Below, in pieces: positions 1 through 7,261 of a stretch of 17,481 nucleotides of DNA. The first letter of the stretch is position 1. Each line of letters begins with the position of its first letter. The position numbers were made by a program, and so were the translations under genes. This DNA is from Pseudomonadota bacterium (GTDB taxonomy: Bacteria > Pseudomonadota > Alphaproteobacteria > Azospirillales > Azospirillaceae). The stretch is from NCBI GenBank assembly GCA_023416455.1, contig JAEZHQ010000329.1, forward strand, positions 1-17,481, written 5' to 3'. The notes beneath the pieces were generated by a model. The model saw nothing but the letters and a program-made list of their open reading frames with translations. It did not search any database and was not told the DNA's origin.

Positions 1-1
1 G

Positions 2-583
2 GCCAAACCGGCCGAGGCGCCGGCCGCCGCCAAGCCGGCCGATGCCCCCGCCGCCGGCGGTTCCCATCCGTCCATCGCCGCGCTGGACGCCCACCGCGAG
101 CTGGCCGGACCCGACGGTCCGCTGGCGACGGCCCACCTGCGCCCCTCGCGCGGGTCCGCCGCCATGCCCCAGGGCGTGCAGGCCCAGATGGCGGTGCACA
201 TCCAGAGGAACGTGTCGGAGGGCAACGACCAGTTCACCATCAACCTGCGCCCGGCCGAGCTGGGCCGCATCGACATCCGCCTGGAATTCGCCGCGGACGG
301 CCGGATCAGCGCGATGGTCGCCGTCGAGAAGGCGCAGACCCTGGAGCTTCTCCAGCGCGACAGCCGCAGCCTGGAACGCGCCTTGCAAGACGCGGGTCTG
401 AAGGCGGACAGCGACAGCCTCAACTTCAGCCTGCGCGGTGAGGGCGGCAACCCGTTCCAGGAGGACGGCCGACGCGGCGGCTCCGGCCGGCGCGGGCGCG
501 GCCTCGCCGGGACGGGCGAGGCGGAGGATGCGGCCGCCTACAGCGTGACGCTGGCCCCCGGCCGCGTCGACATCCACGCCTGA
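2..583 (+). CDS. fliK: Flagellar hook-length control protein FliK, C-terminal part (5' end outside window)
   Basis: The frame is open from the left edge and gives 193 residues before TGA. The first ~55 residues are an Ala/Pro-rich linker typical of the FliK middle region. Residues ~56-145 are the compact FliK C-terminal domain, recognisable from LRPAELGRIDIRLEF followed by an amphipathic stretch ending in SLNFSLR. In the family this domain contacts FlhB in the export gate and switches secretion from hook/rod to filament proteins, while the N-terminal part measures hook length. The C-terminal tail (~146-193) is Gly/Arg-rich and low in complexity. flgD follows 32 bp downstream on the same strand, which fits a hook-assembly operon. 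An internal ATG at 164 is not the start, because coding-like sequence continues upstream of it. Family assignment is confident; the true N-terminus cannot be seen. Confidence 0.9.
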   Translation, partial: AKPAEAPAAAKPADAPAAGGSHPSIAALDAHRELAGPDGPLATAHLRPSRGSAAMPQGVQAQMAVHIQRNVSEGNDQFTINLRPAELGRIDIRLEFAADGRISAMVAVEKAQTLELLQRDSRSLERALQDAGLKADSDSLNFSLRGEGGNPFQEDGRRGGSGRRGRGLAGTGEAEDAAAYSVTLAPGRVDIHA

Positions 584-615
584 CCATTCCGGCCCAAGCC
601 GCAAGGACCACCACC

Positions 616-1356
616 ATGACCACGACCAACACCGACTACGGCACCAACTGGAACATGAACCAGTACGGCGCGGCCAAGACCGGCAACTCGAACAAGACCG
701 GCGGCGCGGAAAAGACCGATGCCGAGCAGAAGCTGGACGTCGCGGTCAAGGGACTGGGCGACAACTTCGAGCACTTCCTGAAGCTGCTGACCACCCAGAT
801 GCAGAACCAGGATCCGCTGAAGCCCATGGACACCAACGACATGACCAAGCAGCTGGTCGAGTTCGCCAACGTGGAGCAGAACATCGGCACCAACAGCCGC
901 CTGGACAAGCTGCTGAAGCTGCAAGGCGCATCGACCGCCTCGACCAACCTCGCCTATCTCGGCCGCATGATCACCTTCGAAGGGGACAGCTTCGACTACA
1001 CCGAGGGCATGACCCAGGCGCCGCTCGGCTACGAGCTGGAGACCGCGGCCAAGTCGGTGCGAGTCGACATCCTGGACAGCGCGGGCCGGACGGTGCGCAG
1101 CCTCCCCGGCGAGACCAAGGCCGGCACCAAGCATGTGGTCGACTGGGACTTCAAGGACGACCAGGGCATCCCGGTGGCGCCCGGCGCCTACCGCCTCAAC
1201 ATCGCGCCGACCGGGGAGAAGGAGGACGACTACATCAAGTCCAAGACCTACACCTTCGGCGTGGTCAACGGAATCAGCAGCGGCAAGGACGGCGAGACCG
1301 CGGTCACCGTCGGCAGCGTCGAGGTGCCTCTCTCCACCATCACCAAGGTCTATTGA
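616..1356 (+). CDS. flgD: Flagellar hook assembly (hook-cap) protein FlgD
   Basis: 246 residues, a normal FlgD length. The N-terminal ~45 residues are polar and Asn/Thr/Lys-rich. The family hallmark follows at ~50-100: FLKLLTTQMQNQDPLKPMD then an EFANVEQN segment. Residues ~110-246 form the FlgD Tudor-like/Ig-like C-terminal region (YLGRMITFEGD, then VDWDFKDDQGIPVAPGAYRL). FlgD is exported by the flagellar type III system and caps the growing hook so that FlgE subunits can polymerise. AAGGA at 603-607 lies 8 nt before the ATG and supports this start. It follows fliK closely, so the two are probably cotranscribed. flgE, the usual next gene, is absent here. An in-frame pentapeptide-coding tandem repeat lies immediately beyond the TGA stop (see repeat entry). 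Confidence 0.95.
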   Translation: MTTTNTDYGTNWNMNQYGAAKTGNSNKTGGAEKTDAEQKLDVAVKGLGDNFEHFLKLLTTQMQNQDPLKPMDTNDMTKQLVEFANVEQNIGTNSRLDKLLKLQGASTASTNLAYLGRMITFEGDSFDYTEGMTQAPLGYELETAAKSVRVDILDSAGRTVRSLPGETKAGTKHVVDWDFKDDQGIPVAPGAYRLNIAPTGEKEDDYIKSKTYTFGVVNGISSGKDGETAVTVGSVEVPLSTITKVY

Positions 1357-1380
1357 TGGCAGGGCCGGACCGACCTGACG

Positions 1381-1479
1381 TCTGGCCCGGGCATTTCCGG
1401 CCCAGGCATTTCCGGCCCGGGTAATTCTGGCCCAGGCATTTCCGACCCAGGCAGTTCCGGCCCTTCCATATCCGGCCGC
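1381..1479. repeat. 15-bp tandem repeat, about 6.6 copies, behind flgD
   Basis: Units start at 1381, 1396, 1411, 1426, 1441, 1456 and 1471 (last partial). The consensus is TCCGGCCCAGGCATT. Units 1-4 differ at only one to three positions each; units 5 and 6 are more diverged. The 15-bp period is a multiple of three and is in phase with flgD: in that frame the units read SGPGI, SGPGI, SGPGN, SGPGI, SDPGS, SGPSI. The frame stays open from the flgD stop (1354-1356) to TGA at 1615. On the minus strand the same DNA can read GPEMP-type repeats. Function unknown. It could be a decayed FlgD tail, a readthrough extension or non-coding repeat DNA. Confidence 0.9.
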
Positions 1480-1484
1480 GGCCG

Positions 1485-1502
1485 CGCGCCCACATGGGCG
1501 CG
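1485..1502. other. Short GC hairpin, 7-bp stem
   Basis: CGCGCCC-ACAT-GGGCGCG is a perfect 7-bp stem with a four-base loop. It lies just after the tandem repeat in the flgD 3' region. No T-run follows. TGGGCGCGA recurs at about 1519-1527. It may contribute to 3' end formation or mRNA protection. Confidence 0.45.
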
Positions 1503-1540
1503 ATCACATGAGCGCAGATGGGCGCGAAGAAGGCCCGCGG

Positions 1541-1583
1541 AGCCGGGCGGAGACGCGCACACGCCCACCCCCGCCCGGCTTTC
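1541..1583 (+). terminator. Candidate terminator after flgD
   Basis: AGCCGGGCGG (1541-1550) and CCGCCCGGCT (1571-1580) form a perfect 10-bp inverted repeat with a 20-nt loop. A short TTT follows (1580-1582). It lies between flgD and the sciP promoter region, where a transcript end would be expected. The T-run is weak, so Rho may be involved. Confidence 0.5.
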
Positions 1584-1618
1584 ACCGCTCAATAATTGCA
1601 TTGGGGCGTTTGCTTGAA

Positions 1619-1656
1619 GCCTAAACCATTAACCCTATCGTTTAGGCATTTGTTAA
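1619..1656. promoter_or_regulatory. Dyad with TTAA boxes upstream of sciP (candidate CtrA/promoter region)
   Basis: GCCTAAAC (1619-1626) and GTTTAGGC (1640-1647) are a perfect 8-bp inverted repeat with a 13-bp spacer. A TTAA lies inside the spacer (1629-1632) and another outside it (1653-1656). This is the AT-richest patch between flgD and sciP and lies 54-82 bp before the sciP start. CtrA recognises TTAA half-sites (classically TTAA-N7-TTAA), and sciP is in the CtrA circuit in Caulobacter. The spacing here does not match the classical box exactly, so assignment to CtrA is inference. Confidence 0.45.
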
Positions 1657-1700
1657 GCGAAGGGGGGTAGGTTACCACCAAATCGTGGAATACACTGCTG

Positions 1701-2057
1701 ATGGTGGAGCGTCCGCGCATGTCATCTCGCGAGCTTGAATTAAGCGACGATGGCTCCAGTGGAGCGTCGGTCATCGGTCCGGCAGGACGGCCAATGACGG
1801 AAAATGATCTTCCCCCTCCCGATACCAAGCGCTGGGTCATGCGGCGCAAGGCGGAGGTGGTGGCCGGCGTGCGCTCGGGGCTCATCAGCCTTGAGGAGGC
1901 GTGCCGCCGCTACACCTTATCGGTGGAGGAGTTTCTGTCCTGGCAGCGGCTGATCGACAGCCACGGCATGCGGGGCCTGCGCGCCACGCGGTTGCAGGAT
2001 TACCGCGGCGGACAGCCCCCTGTGCGCGCCCGCATGGCGAGCACAGCCGCGGAGTAG
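1701..2057 (+). CDS. sciP: SciP-type CtrA inhibitor (DUF1153)
   Basis: 118 residues as drawn. The conserved DUF1153/SciP core is clear: SVIGPAGRPMT and DLPPPDTKRWVMRRKAEVV lead into a helix-turn-helix (LISLEEACRRYTLSVEEFLSWQ), ending in a GLRATRLQDYR tail. In Caulobacter SciP is a small DNA-binding protein that blocks CtrA-activated transcription in G1 swarmer cells. Its position next to fliK-flgD fits control of flagellar and cell-cycle genes. Start choice: ATG 1701 has only a poor GTGGAA upstream, whereas ATG 1719 has GGTGGAG 9 nt before it and gives 112 residues, so 1719 may be the true start. Both keep the conserved VIGP region. The last ~13 residues are not conserved in the relatives I recall. 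Confidence 0.9.
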   Translation: MVERPRMSSRELELSDDGSSGASVIGPAGRPMTENDLPPPDTKRWVMRRKAEVVAGVRSGLISLEEACRRYTLSVEEFLSWQRLIDSHGMRGLRATRLQDYRGGQPPVRARMASTAAE

Positions 2058-2110
2058 CCCGCCGCCCGGGCGCCCGGGCACCTCACGAGGGTGCGGCACG
2101 ACGACGCCGC

Positions 2111-2746
2111 TCACCCCCGGGGCGTAGCGTTTGCGCAACCGGCGCCCGCTCCGGACGCACCGCCCGGCGGAGCCGCGCAGGCCGCCTCGATCAGCGCCTC
2201 GGCCGCCGACACCGCGGCGGCACCGGTGTCCTCGGGTCCCAGCACCCCCCCGCCCGCATAGGCCCCCTCCATCAGAAGCTGGAGATGACCGGCGAGCCGG
2301 TCCGGATCGGTGGCCCCCGCCTCCGCGGCCAGGGCGCGCAGGCGCGCGCGCACGCCGCGCCGGTGGGCCTGCACGATCGCGCGCCCGGGGTGATCGTGGT
2401 CGCGGAACTCGACCGCGGTGCTGATGAACGGACAGCCGCGGAAGCCCGGCCGCTCGATCCAGTGGCCGAGCGCCGTGAACAGCGCCTTGAGCTGGGCCTT
2501 GGGGTCGCCCGGATGACGCGCCGTCACCCGCTCCCACCAGGCCCGGTAGCGCTCCTCGATCCCTTCCAGATAGGCGCAGACCAGCTCGTCCTTGGAAGCG
2601 AAGTTCCGGTACAGGCTCATCTTCGCCACGCCGGAGCGGGCGATGATGGTGTCCACGCCGACGGCGCGGATTCCCTCCCGATAGAACAGCTCGGCCGCCG
2701 TCTCCAGGATCCGCTCGCGCGCCGGCTTCTGCTCCCCGTCCACCAT
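2111..2746 (-). CDS. TetR/AcrR-family transcriptional regulator
   Basis: 211 residues. The N-terminal TetR DNA-binding domain (~8-55) is standard: a helix with ILETAAELFYREGI, then the helix-turn-helix VDTIIARSGVAKMSLYRNF followed by SKDEL. The C-terminal ligand/dimer domain carries the WIERPGFRGCPFISTAVEF signature of a common subgroup. The tail is Ala/Gly-rich. Start: ATG 2746 has GGGGAG 6 nt upstream. A GTG at 2749 is in frame but only 3 nt from that Shine-Dalgarno, so ATG is preferred. The gene is divergent from the MaoC-type hydratase gene. The palindrome between them overlaps both promoters, so autorepression plus control of the hydratase gene is the simplest reading. The inducer is unknown. 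Confidence 0.9.
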   Translation of the reverse strand: MVDGEQKPARERILETAAELFYREGIRAVGVDTIIARSGVAKMSLYRNFASKDELVCAYLEGIEERYRAWWERVTARHPGDPKAQLKALFTALGHWIERPGFRGCPFISTAVEFRDHDHPGRAIVQAHRRGVRARLRALAAEAGATDPDRLAGHLQLLMEGAYAGGGVLGPEDTGAAAVSAAEALIEAACAAPPGGASGAGAGCANATPRG

Positions 2747-2771
2747 CACCCGCTCCCCGCCCGCGATCCCG

Positions 2772-2851
2772 TTGACAATGCGACAGGCCGGTCCCTACCA
2801 TGAATGAGACAGACCTGTCTCTATCATAAGCCCCCCGGGCGGCAGTGGAAA
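2772..2851. promoter_or_regulatory. Divergent tetR / maoC-like promoters with palindromic operator
   Basis: The palindrome GAGACAG-AC-CTGTCTC (2806-2821) has perfect 7-bp arms. Plus strand: TTGACA (2772-2777), 18-bp spacer, TACCAT (2796-2801), so the palindrome would cover the start of transcription toward the hydratase gene. Minus strand: TTTCCA (2851-2846), 17-bp spacer, TATGAT (2828-2823), so the palindrome would cover the tetR transcription start. This is the usual geometry for a TetR-family repressor controlling itself and its neighbour. Confidence 0.75.
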
Positions 2852-2890
2852 GCGCCGCCGCACCGGGCCACCGACGGAGGGTTCCGACCG

Positions 2891-3358
2891 ATGCGCTACC
2901 TCGACGACCTCTCGCCCGGCGACCGCTTCACCGGCGGCCCGGTGACGGTGACCACGGAGGACATCATCGCCTTCGCCCGCTCCTTCGACCCCCAGCCCTT
3001 CCACCTCGACCCCGAGGCGGCCAGGGACAGCGTGTTCGGCGGGCTGGCGGCGAGCGGCTGGCACACCGCCGGGCTGACCATGCGCATGATCGTCGGCAGC
3101 ACCAGCCGCCTGGCCGGCGGCTATGTCGGGATGGGCGTGGAGGCGGTGAACTGGCCCAAGGCCACGCGGCCCGGCGACACGCTGCGCATCGAGAGCGAGA
3201 TCCTGGAGGTCCGCCCCTCGGCCAAGCGCCCCGACCGCGGAATCGCGCGGGTCCGCACCACCACCTTCAACCAGCAGGACGAGGTGGTGCAGGTCATGAC
3301 CGCCAACCTGCTGGTGCCGCGCCGGAGCGGCGCCGGGGATGGGGCGGCGGACACCTGA
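2891..3358 (+). CDS. MaoC-like (R)-specific enoyl-CoA hydratase / dehydratase
   Basis: 155 residues, typical of single-hotdog MaoC/PhaJ-type hydratases. The active-site region is visible: FARSFDPQPFHLD with Asp33 and His38 in the places of the catalytic Asp/His pair, followed by FGGLAASGWHTAG, the conserved Ser/Gly patch. The family adds water to trans-2-enoyl-CoA thioesters, feeding beta-oxidation intermediates to PHA or other pathways; the substrate cannot be read from sequence. ATG 2891 is preceded by GGAGGG (2876-2881) at 9 nt. An upstream in-frame ATG at 2804 falls inside the promoter/operator and lacks a Shine-Dalgarno, so it is rejected. Regulated by the divergent TetR (inference). A perfect 11-bp tandem duplication (GGCGTCCGGGC, 3379-3389 and 3390-3400) lies downstream. 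Confidence 0.85.
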   Translation: MRYLDDLSPGDRFTGGPVTVTTEDIIAFARSFDPQPFHLDPEAARDSVFGGLAASGWHTAGLTMRMIVGSTSRLAGGYVGMGVEAVNWPKATRPGDTLRIESEILEVRPSAKRPDRGIARVRTTTFNQQDEVVQVMTANLLVPRRSGAGDGAADT

Positions 3359-3438
3359 AGCCCGCCGGGGGCGTGGACGGCGTCCGGGCGGCGTCCGGGC
3401 GCCCGTCGGATGGAAGATTCTCGGAGGAGGGAGGGGAA

Positions 3439-3514
<76 letters not shown>

Positions 3515-3641
3515 ATCGCTTGCACCGGTGGCGACGGTTCCCCGCATCGGCTCCGCGGCTTTGGCCTGCCCGGCCCCGGCCTTGGCGGTTTCGACTAGGT
3601 TCCCGTCCGGCCAAGCCGTTGCCCCGGCCGGTGTGGCGCGG

Positions 3642-3670
3642 TTTATAGCCAAGGGCCTGGGCCTTGTCGA
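3642..3670 (-). promoter_or_regulatory. Sigma-70-type promoter for tRNA-Lys
   Basis: On the minus strand TCGACA (3670-3665) and TATAAA (3647-3642) are separated by exactly 17 bp. The sequence after the -10 is G/C-rich (CCGCGCC), like stringently controlled stable-RNA promoters. Transcription would begin near 3635, leaving a leader of about 120 nt before the mature tRNA. No other minus-strand gene lies between. Confidence 0.65.
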
Positions 3671-3763
3671 CAGCAAAATCGACCGGTCCGGCATTTTTTC
3701 GGTGGCCTTCCCTTTGCGGCGGGCAGCCGGTATCACCCTCCGACGCAGGGGGAGGAGCGGGTC

Positions 3764-5290
3764 ATGGCGGGCTGGACCGAGGGCTATGTGGGCGGGATCG
3801 ACTACATCCGCGCCTTCTACCGCGAGCTGTCGCCGGCCCTGCTGTGCTTCGGGCTGCTGCTGCGCGGCTACCGCCCCCCGGCGGCGCCGGACGGCCCCTT
3901 CGCCTACGCCGAGCTGGGCTGCGGCCACGGCCTGACCAGCGCCGTCCTGGCCGGCGCGCTGCCGGCCGCGCGCTTCGAGGCGGTGGACTTCAACCCCGCC
4001 CACATCGCCGGCGCGCGCCGCCTCGCCGCGGAGGCCGGGCTCGGCAACGCCGTCTTCCTGGAGGAAAGCTTCGCCGACCACGCCCGGCGCGACGGGCCGG
4101 ACCTGGACATGGTCGCCCTGCACGGGGTCTGGTCCTGGGTCAGCGCCGGGAACCGCGCCATCCTGGTGGAGGTGCTGCGCCGCCGGCTGAAGCCCGGGGG
4201 GCTGCTGTTCGTCAGCTACAACGCCCTGCCCGGCACGCTCGCCTACCTTCCGCTGCGCCGCATCCTGGTGGAGCACACGGCCGACCGGGCCGGTCCCCTG
4301 CCCCGGCGGATCGAGGAGGCGGTGGCCTTCGCCGGGCGGCTCGCCGCGCTCAACGCCGGCTGGTTCGCCCAGGCTGATGCGGTGCCGGACCGCGTGGAAT
4401 CGCTGAAGCGCAAGACCCCCAACTACATCGCGCACGAGTACCTGAACAGCGACTGGACCGCCTTCTACCACGCCGACGTCGCGCGCGCGCTGGCCGGCGC
4501 CAAGCTGGATTTCGCCGGCCCCGCCGTGCCCATGGAACAGATCGACGAGCTGAGCCTGTCGCCCGAGGCGCTGGCGATGCTCGGCGAGGCCCACGACCCG
4601 GCCTACCGCGAGACCCTGCGCGATGTCCTGAGCAACCGCGGCTTCCGCCGCGACCTGTTCGTGAAGGGAGCCGAGCGGCTGACGCCGGCCGAGCGCTCGG
4701 CGCGGCTGCGCGCCACCCGCTTCGCCCTGCTGGTGCCGCCCGACGCGCTTCCGGAGGTCGCCATCACGCCGGCCGGGCGCATCCCCTTGCCGCCCGACCT
4801 CCACGGCCCCCTCGCCGAGGCGCTGGCCGCGGAGCCGCGGTCGCTCGGCGCGCTTCTGGCCCTCCCCGCGCTGGCCCGGCACGGCGAAGAGGCGGTGCTC
4901 CGCGCGCTGATGATGCTGACCAGCCTGGCGCTGGCCGCCCCGGCCCTCGCCGAGGACGGCCTCGCCGCCCGCCGGGACGCCGCCGGCCGCTTCAACGCCG
5001 CCATTCTCGAACGCTGCCGGGCCGGCGAGGAGTCCGGCCACCTCGCCTCCCCCGTCCTGGGTTCCGGAGTGGCGGTGTCGCGCATCGAGGCGTTGTTCCT
5101 GCTGGCACGGCGGCTGGGGGCGGAGCCGGCGGCCTTCGCCTGGGAACAGCTCGCCGCCGAGGGGCTGGCGCTGCGGCGGGACGGCGCGCCGCTGGCGACG
5201 GAGGCGGAGAATCTGGCGGAGCTGCGCGGGCGCTGGGACGGCTTCGCGCGGCGCCGGCTGCCGCTTCTGCGGACCCTGGGCGTCGCCTGA
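3764..5290 (+). CDS. SAM-dependent methyltransferase with methyltransferase-regulatory domain
   Basis: 508 residues. Residues ~47-160 are a class I Rossmann methyltransferase: motif I is YAELGCGHGLTS (Glu50 to Ser59), the acidic ribose-binding residue is Asp75 in FEAVDFNP, and LKPGGLLFVSYNALPG is the motif IV/V strand. Residues ~205-300 match the 'methyltransferase regulatory domain' architecture (PF10119), with NYIAHEYLNSDWTAFYHADV as the best marker. The last ~200 residues are Ala/Leu-rich helices, probably a winged-helix/helical tail seen in this family. The substrate is unknown and family members are mostly uncharacterised. The start is well supported by GGAGGAG at 3751-3757, 6 nt upstream. 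It stands alone, convergent with mrdA. No sugar, lipid or secretion genes nearby hint at a substrate. Confidence 0.85.
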   Translation: MAGWTEGYVGGIDYIRAFYRELSPALLCFGLLLRGYRPPAAPDGPFAYAELGCGHGLTSAVLAGALPAARFEAVDFNPAHIAGARRLAAEAGLGNAVFLEESFADHARRDGPDLDMVALHGVWSWVSAGNRAILVEVLRRRLKPGGLLFVSYNALPGTLAYLPLRRILVEHTADRAGPLPRRIEEAVAFAGRLAALNAGWFAQADAVPDRVESLKRKTPNYIAHEYLNSDWTAFYHADVARALAGAKLDFAGPAVPMEQIDELSLSPEALAMLGEAHDPAYRETLRDVLSNRGFRRDLFVKGAERLTPAERSARLRATRFALLVPPDALPEVAITPAGRIPLPPDLHGPLAEALAAEPRSLGALLALPALARHGEEAVLRALMMLTSLALAAPALAEDGLAARRDAAGRFNAAILERCRAGEESGHLASPVLGSGVAVSRIEALFLLARRLGAEPAAFAWEQLAAEGLALRRDGAPLATEAENLAELRGRWDGFARRRLPLLRTLGVA

Positions 5291-5364
5291 GCGCGGACCG
5301 GGAGCACCAGCGCCCGCCGGTTTTCGAGCCCGCCGGTCCCGAGCACGGGCGTCGGGCGGCCGGC

Positions 5365-7254
5365 TTATCCCCGCGACCGCTCCGCCGGCGGCGGCGGGGG
5401 CGGGGCGCCGTCCGCCACGGCGGCGCGGCCGGGGTCGCGCTTCTGGCATTCCAGCAGGATGTCGCGCGCGATCGGCGCCGCCACCGTGGAGCCGCCGCCG
5501 CCATGCTCGACGAACACCGAGCAGGCGTAGCGCGGCGCGTGAACCGGGGCGTAGGAGGTGAACAGGGCGTGGTCGCGCTCCCGCCAGGGCAGATCCTCGT
5601 TCTTGCGCACGCCGGTGCTGCGCTCGGCCATGGTGATGCGGCGCACCTGGGCCGAACCGGTCTTGCCGGCCATCTCGAAGCCGGGCTCGGTGATGCGCGA
5701 CTTGAAGGCCGTGCCGGTCGGGCTGTTGGTCACCTCGAACAGGCCGCGCAGCACCAGATCGAGATTCTCCTTCTTCACCCCGATCGTCGGCCAGACCGTC
5801 TGTTCCGACGACAGCGCCTTGATCTGCTTGGTCAGGTGCGGTTTCACGGCGTAGCCGCCGTTGGCCAGCCGCGCGGTCATCGCCACCAGCTGGAGCGGGG
5901 TCGCCAGCACATAACCCTGGCCAATGGCGGCGATCAGCGTCTCCCCGGGGGTCCAGGGCTTGCCGAGCGCCCCCTTCTTCCACTCCACCGAGGGGACCAG
6001 GCCCGGCCGTTCGTGCGGCAGGTCGAGGCCGGTCGGCGCCCCCATGCCGAAGCGGTGCGACATCTCCGCGATGCGGTCGATGCCGATGCGCCGCGCCACG
6101 TCGTAGAAGAACACGTCGCAGGAGTGGCGCAGCGCGCCGACCACGTCCATCGTCCCGTGGCCGCCCTTCTTCCAGCAGTGGAAGCGGTGGTCGCCCAGAT
6201 CCATGTGGCCCGGGCAGTAGACCGAATGGTTGCGGCTGATCAGGCCGGATTCCAGCGCCGCCAGCGCCACCACCGGCTTGAAGGTGGAGCCCGGCGGATA
6301 CTGTCCGGCCACCGCCTTGTTGCTGAGCGGGGTCGCCGGGTTGGACAGCAGCTCCTCCCACAGCTCGGCGTTGATGCCCATGGTGAACTGGTTGGGGTCG
6401 TAGCTGGGGTGCGAGCACAGCGCGTAGACGCCGCCGGTGTGCACGTCCATCACCGCGGCCGACGCGCTGACCTCCTGCGCAAGGCGCTGCTGGACGAACT
6501 GCTGGAGGCCGATGTCGATGGTCAGCTGGACCTCGCGGCCGGGCTGGCCCTCGTCGCGTGACAGCTCGCGGATGACGCGGCCGACCGCGTTGACCTCCAG
6601 CTGGCTGGTGCCGGCGGTGCCGCGCAGCGCCTTCTCGTGGTACTTCTCCACCCCGGCCTTGCCGATCCGGAAGCCCGGCAGCGACAGCACGGGGTCGCCG
6701 TTCAGCTCCGCCTCGGCCACCGCCCCCACATAGCCCAGGATGTGCGCGGTCGAATTGGCGTAGGGATAATGGCGGATCTCGCCGACCTCGATCGCCACCC
6801 CCGGGAGGTCCGGGGTGTTGGCCTCAATGGTGGCGACCTGCTCCCAGGTCAGGTTCTCGCGCACGGTCACCGGAACGAAGCGGCGCTTGCGTTGCAGCTC
6901 GCGCATGACGCGGCGCCGGTCGCCGTCGGTCAGCGGCACGATCCGGGAGATCTGGTCGAGCGTCTCCTGGATGTTGCGCGTCCGCTCGGAGACCACGACG
7001 ACCCGGTAGTTCTGCTGGTTGACGGCGAGCGGGACGCCGAAGCGGTCGACGATCGGCCCGCGCGAGGGGGCGACCAGCCGCAGGCTGATCCGGTTCTCCT
7101 CGGCGAGCATCGTGTATTTCTGCGATTCCAGAACCTGAAGGTAGTAGAGCCGCCCGACCAGGGCGGACAGCCCGGCCAGCTTCAGCCCGCCCAGCACCAG
7201 GGTGCGGCGCCCGAGCAGGCGGTAGCGGTCGGTGTCCCGGTCCAGGGAGCTCAT
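5365..7254 (-). CDS. mrdA: Penicillin-binding protein 2 (peptidoglycan D,D-transpeptidase)
   Basis: 629 residues, normal for PBP2. A short cytoplasmic tail precedes one transmembrane anchor (~18-40). The pedestal domain starts at NRISLRLVAPSRGPIVDRFG. The transpeptidase domain has all three catalytic motifs: S323-TFK (SxxK, nucleophile Ser323), S378-CD (SxN equivalent) and K531-TG. A Pro-rich C-terminus (PPPPPP) follows. PBP2 crosslinks peptidoglycan during side-wall elongation and works with MreBCD and RodA. The ATG lies 7 nt after the mreD stop, so it is the last gene of the mreBCD-mrdA operon. rodA/mrdB, the frequent next gene, is not present: the convergent methyltransferase gene follows instead. 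Confidence 0.96.
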   Translation of the reverse strand: MSSLDRDTDRYRLLGRRTLVLGGLKLAGLSALVGRLYYLQVLESQKYTMLAEENRISLRLVAPSRGPIVDRFGVPLAVNQQNYRVVVVSERTRNIQETLDQISRIVPLTDGDRRRVMRELQRKRRFVPVTVRENLTWEQVATIEANTPDLPGVAIEVGEIRHYPYANSTAHILGYVGAVAEAELNGDPVLSLPGFRIGKAGVEKYHEKALRGTAGTSQLEVNAVGRVIRELSRDEGQPGREVQLTIDIGLQQFVQQRLAQEVSASAAVMDVHTGGVYALCSHPSYDPNQFTMGINAELWEELLSNPATPLSNKAVAGQYPPGSTFKPVVALAALESGLISRNHSVYCPGHMDLGDHRFHCWKKGGHGTMDVVGALRHSCDVFFYDVARRIGIDRIAEMSHRFGMGAPTGLDLPHERPGLVPSVEWKKGALGKPWTPGETLIAAIGQGYVLATPLQLVAMTARLANGGYAVKPHLTKQIKALSSEQTVWPTIGVKKENLDLVLRGLFEVTNSPTGTAFKSRITEPGFEMAGKTGSAQVRRITMAERSTGVRKNEDLPWRERDHALFTSYAPVHAPRYACSVFVEHGGGGSTVAAPIARDILLECQKRDPGRAAVADGAPPPPPPAERSRG

Positions 7255-7261
7255 CGCACGG

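Noticed and set aside
1350..1601. Minus-strand frame of 83 residues with GPEMP pentapeptide repeats
   Set aside because: No Shine-Dalgarno, and the first part is Arg/Gly/Ala-rich like random GC-rich frames. The repeats follow from the 15-bp DNA repeat. Kept only as a caveat to the flgD-tail idea.
2804..2890. Upstream ATG extending the MaoC-type hydratase by 29 residues
   Set aside because: It lies in the operator/promoter, has no Shine-Dalgarno, and the added residues do not resemble the family. ATG 2891 has GGAGGG at a normal distance.
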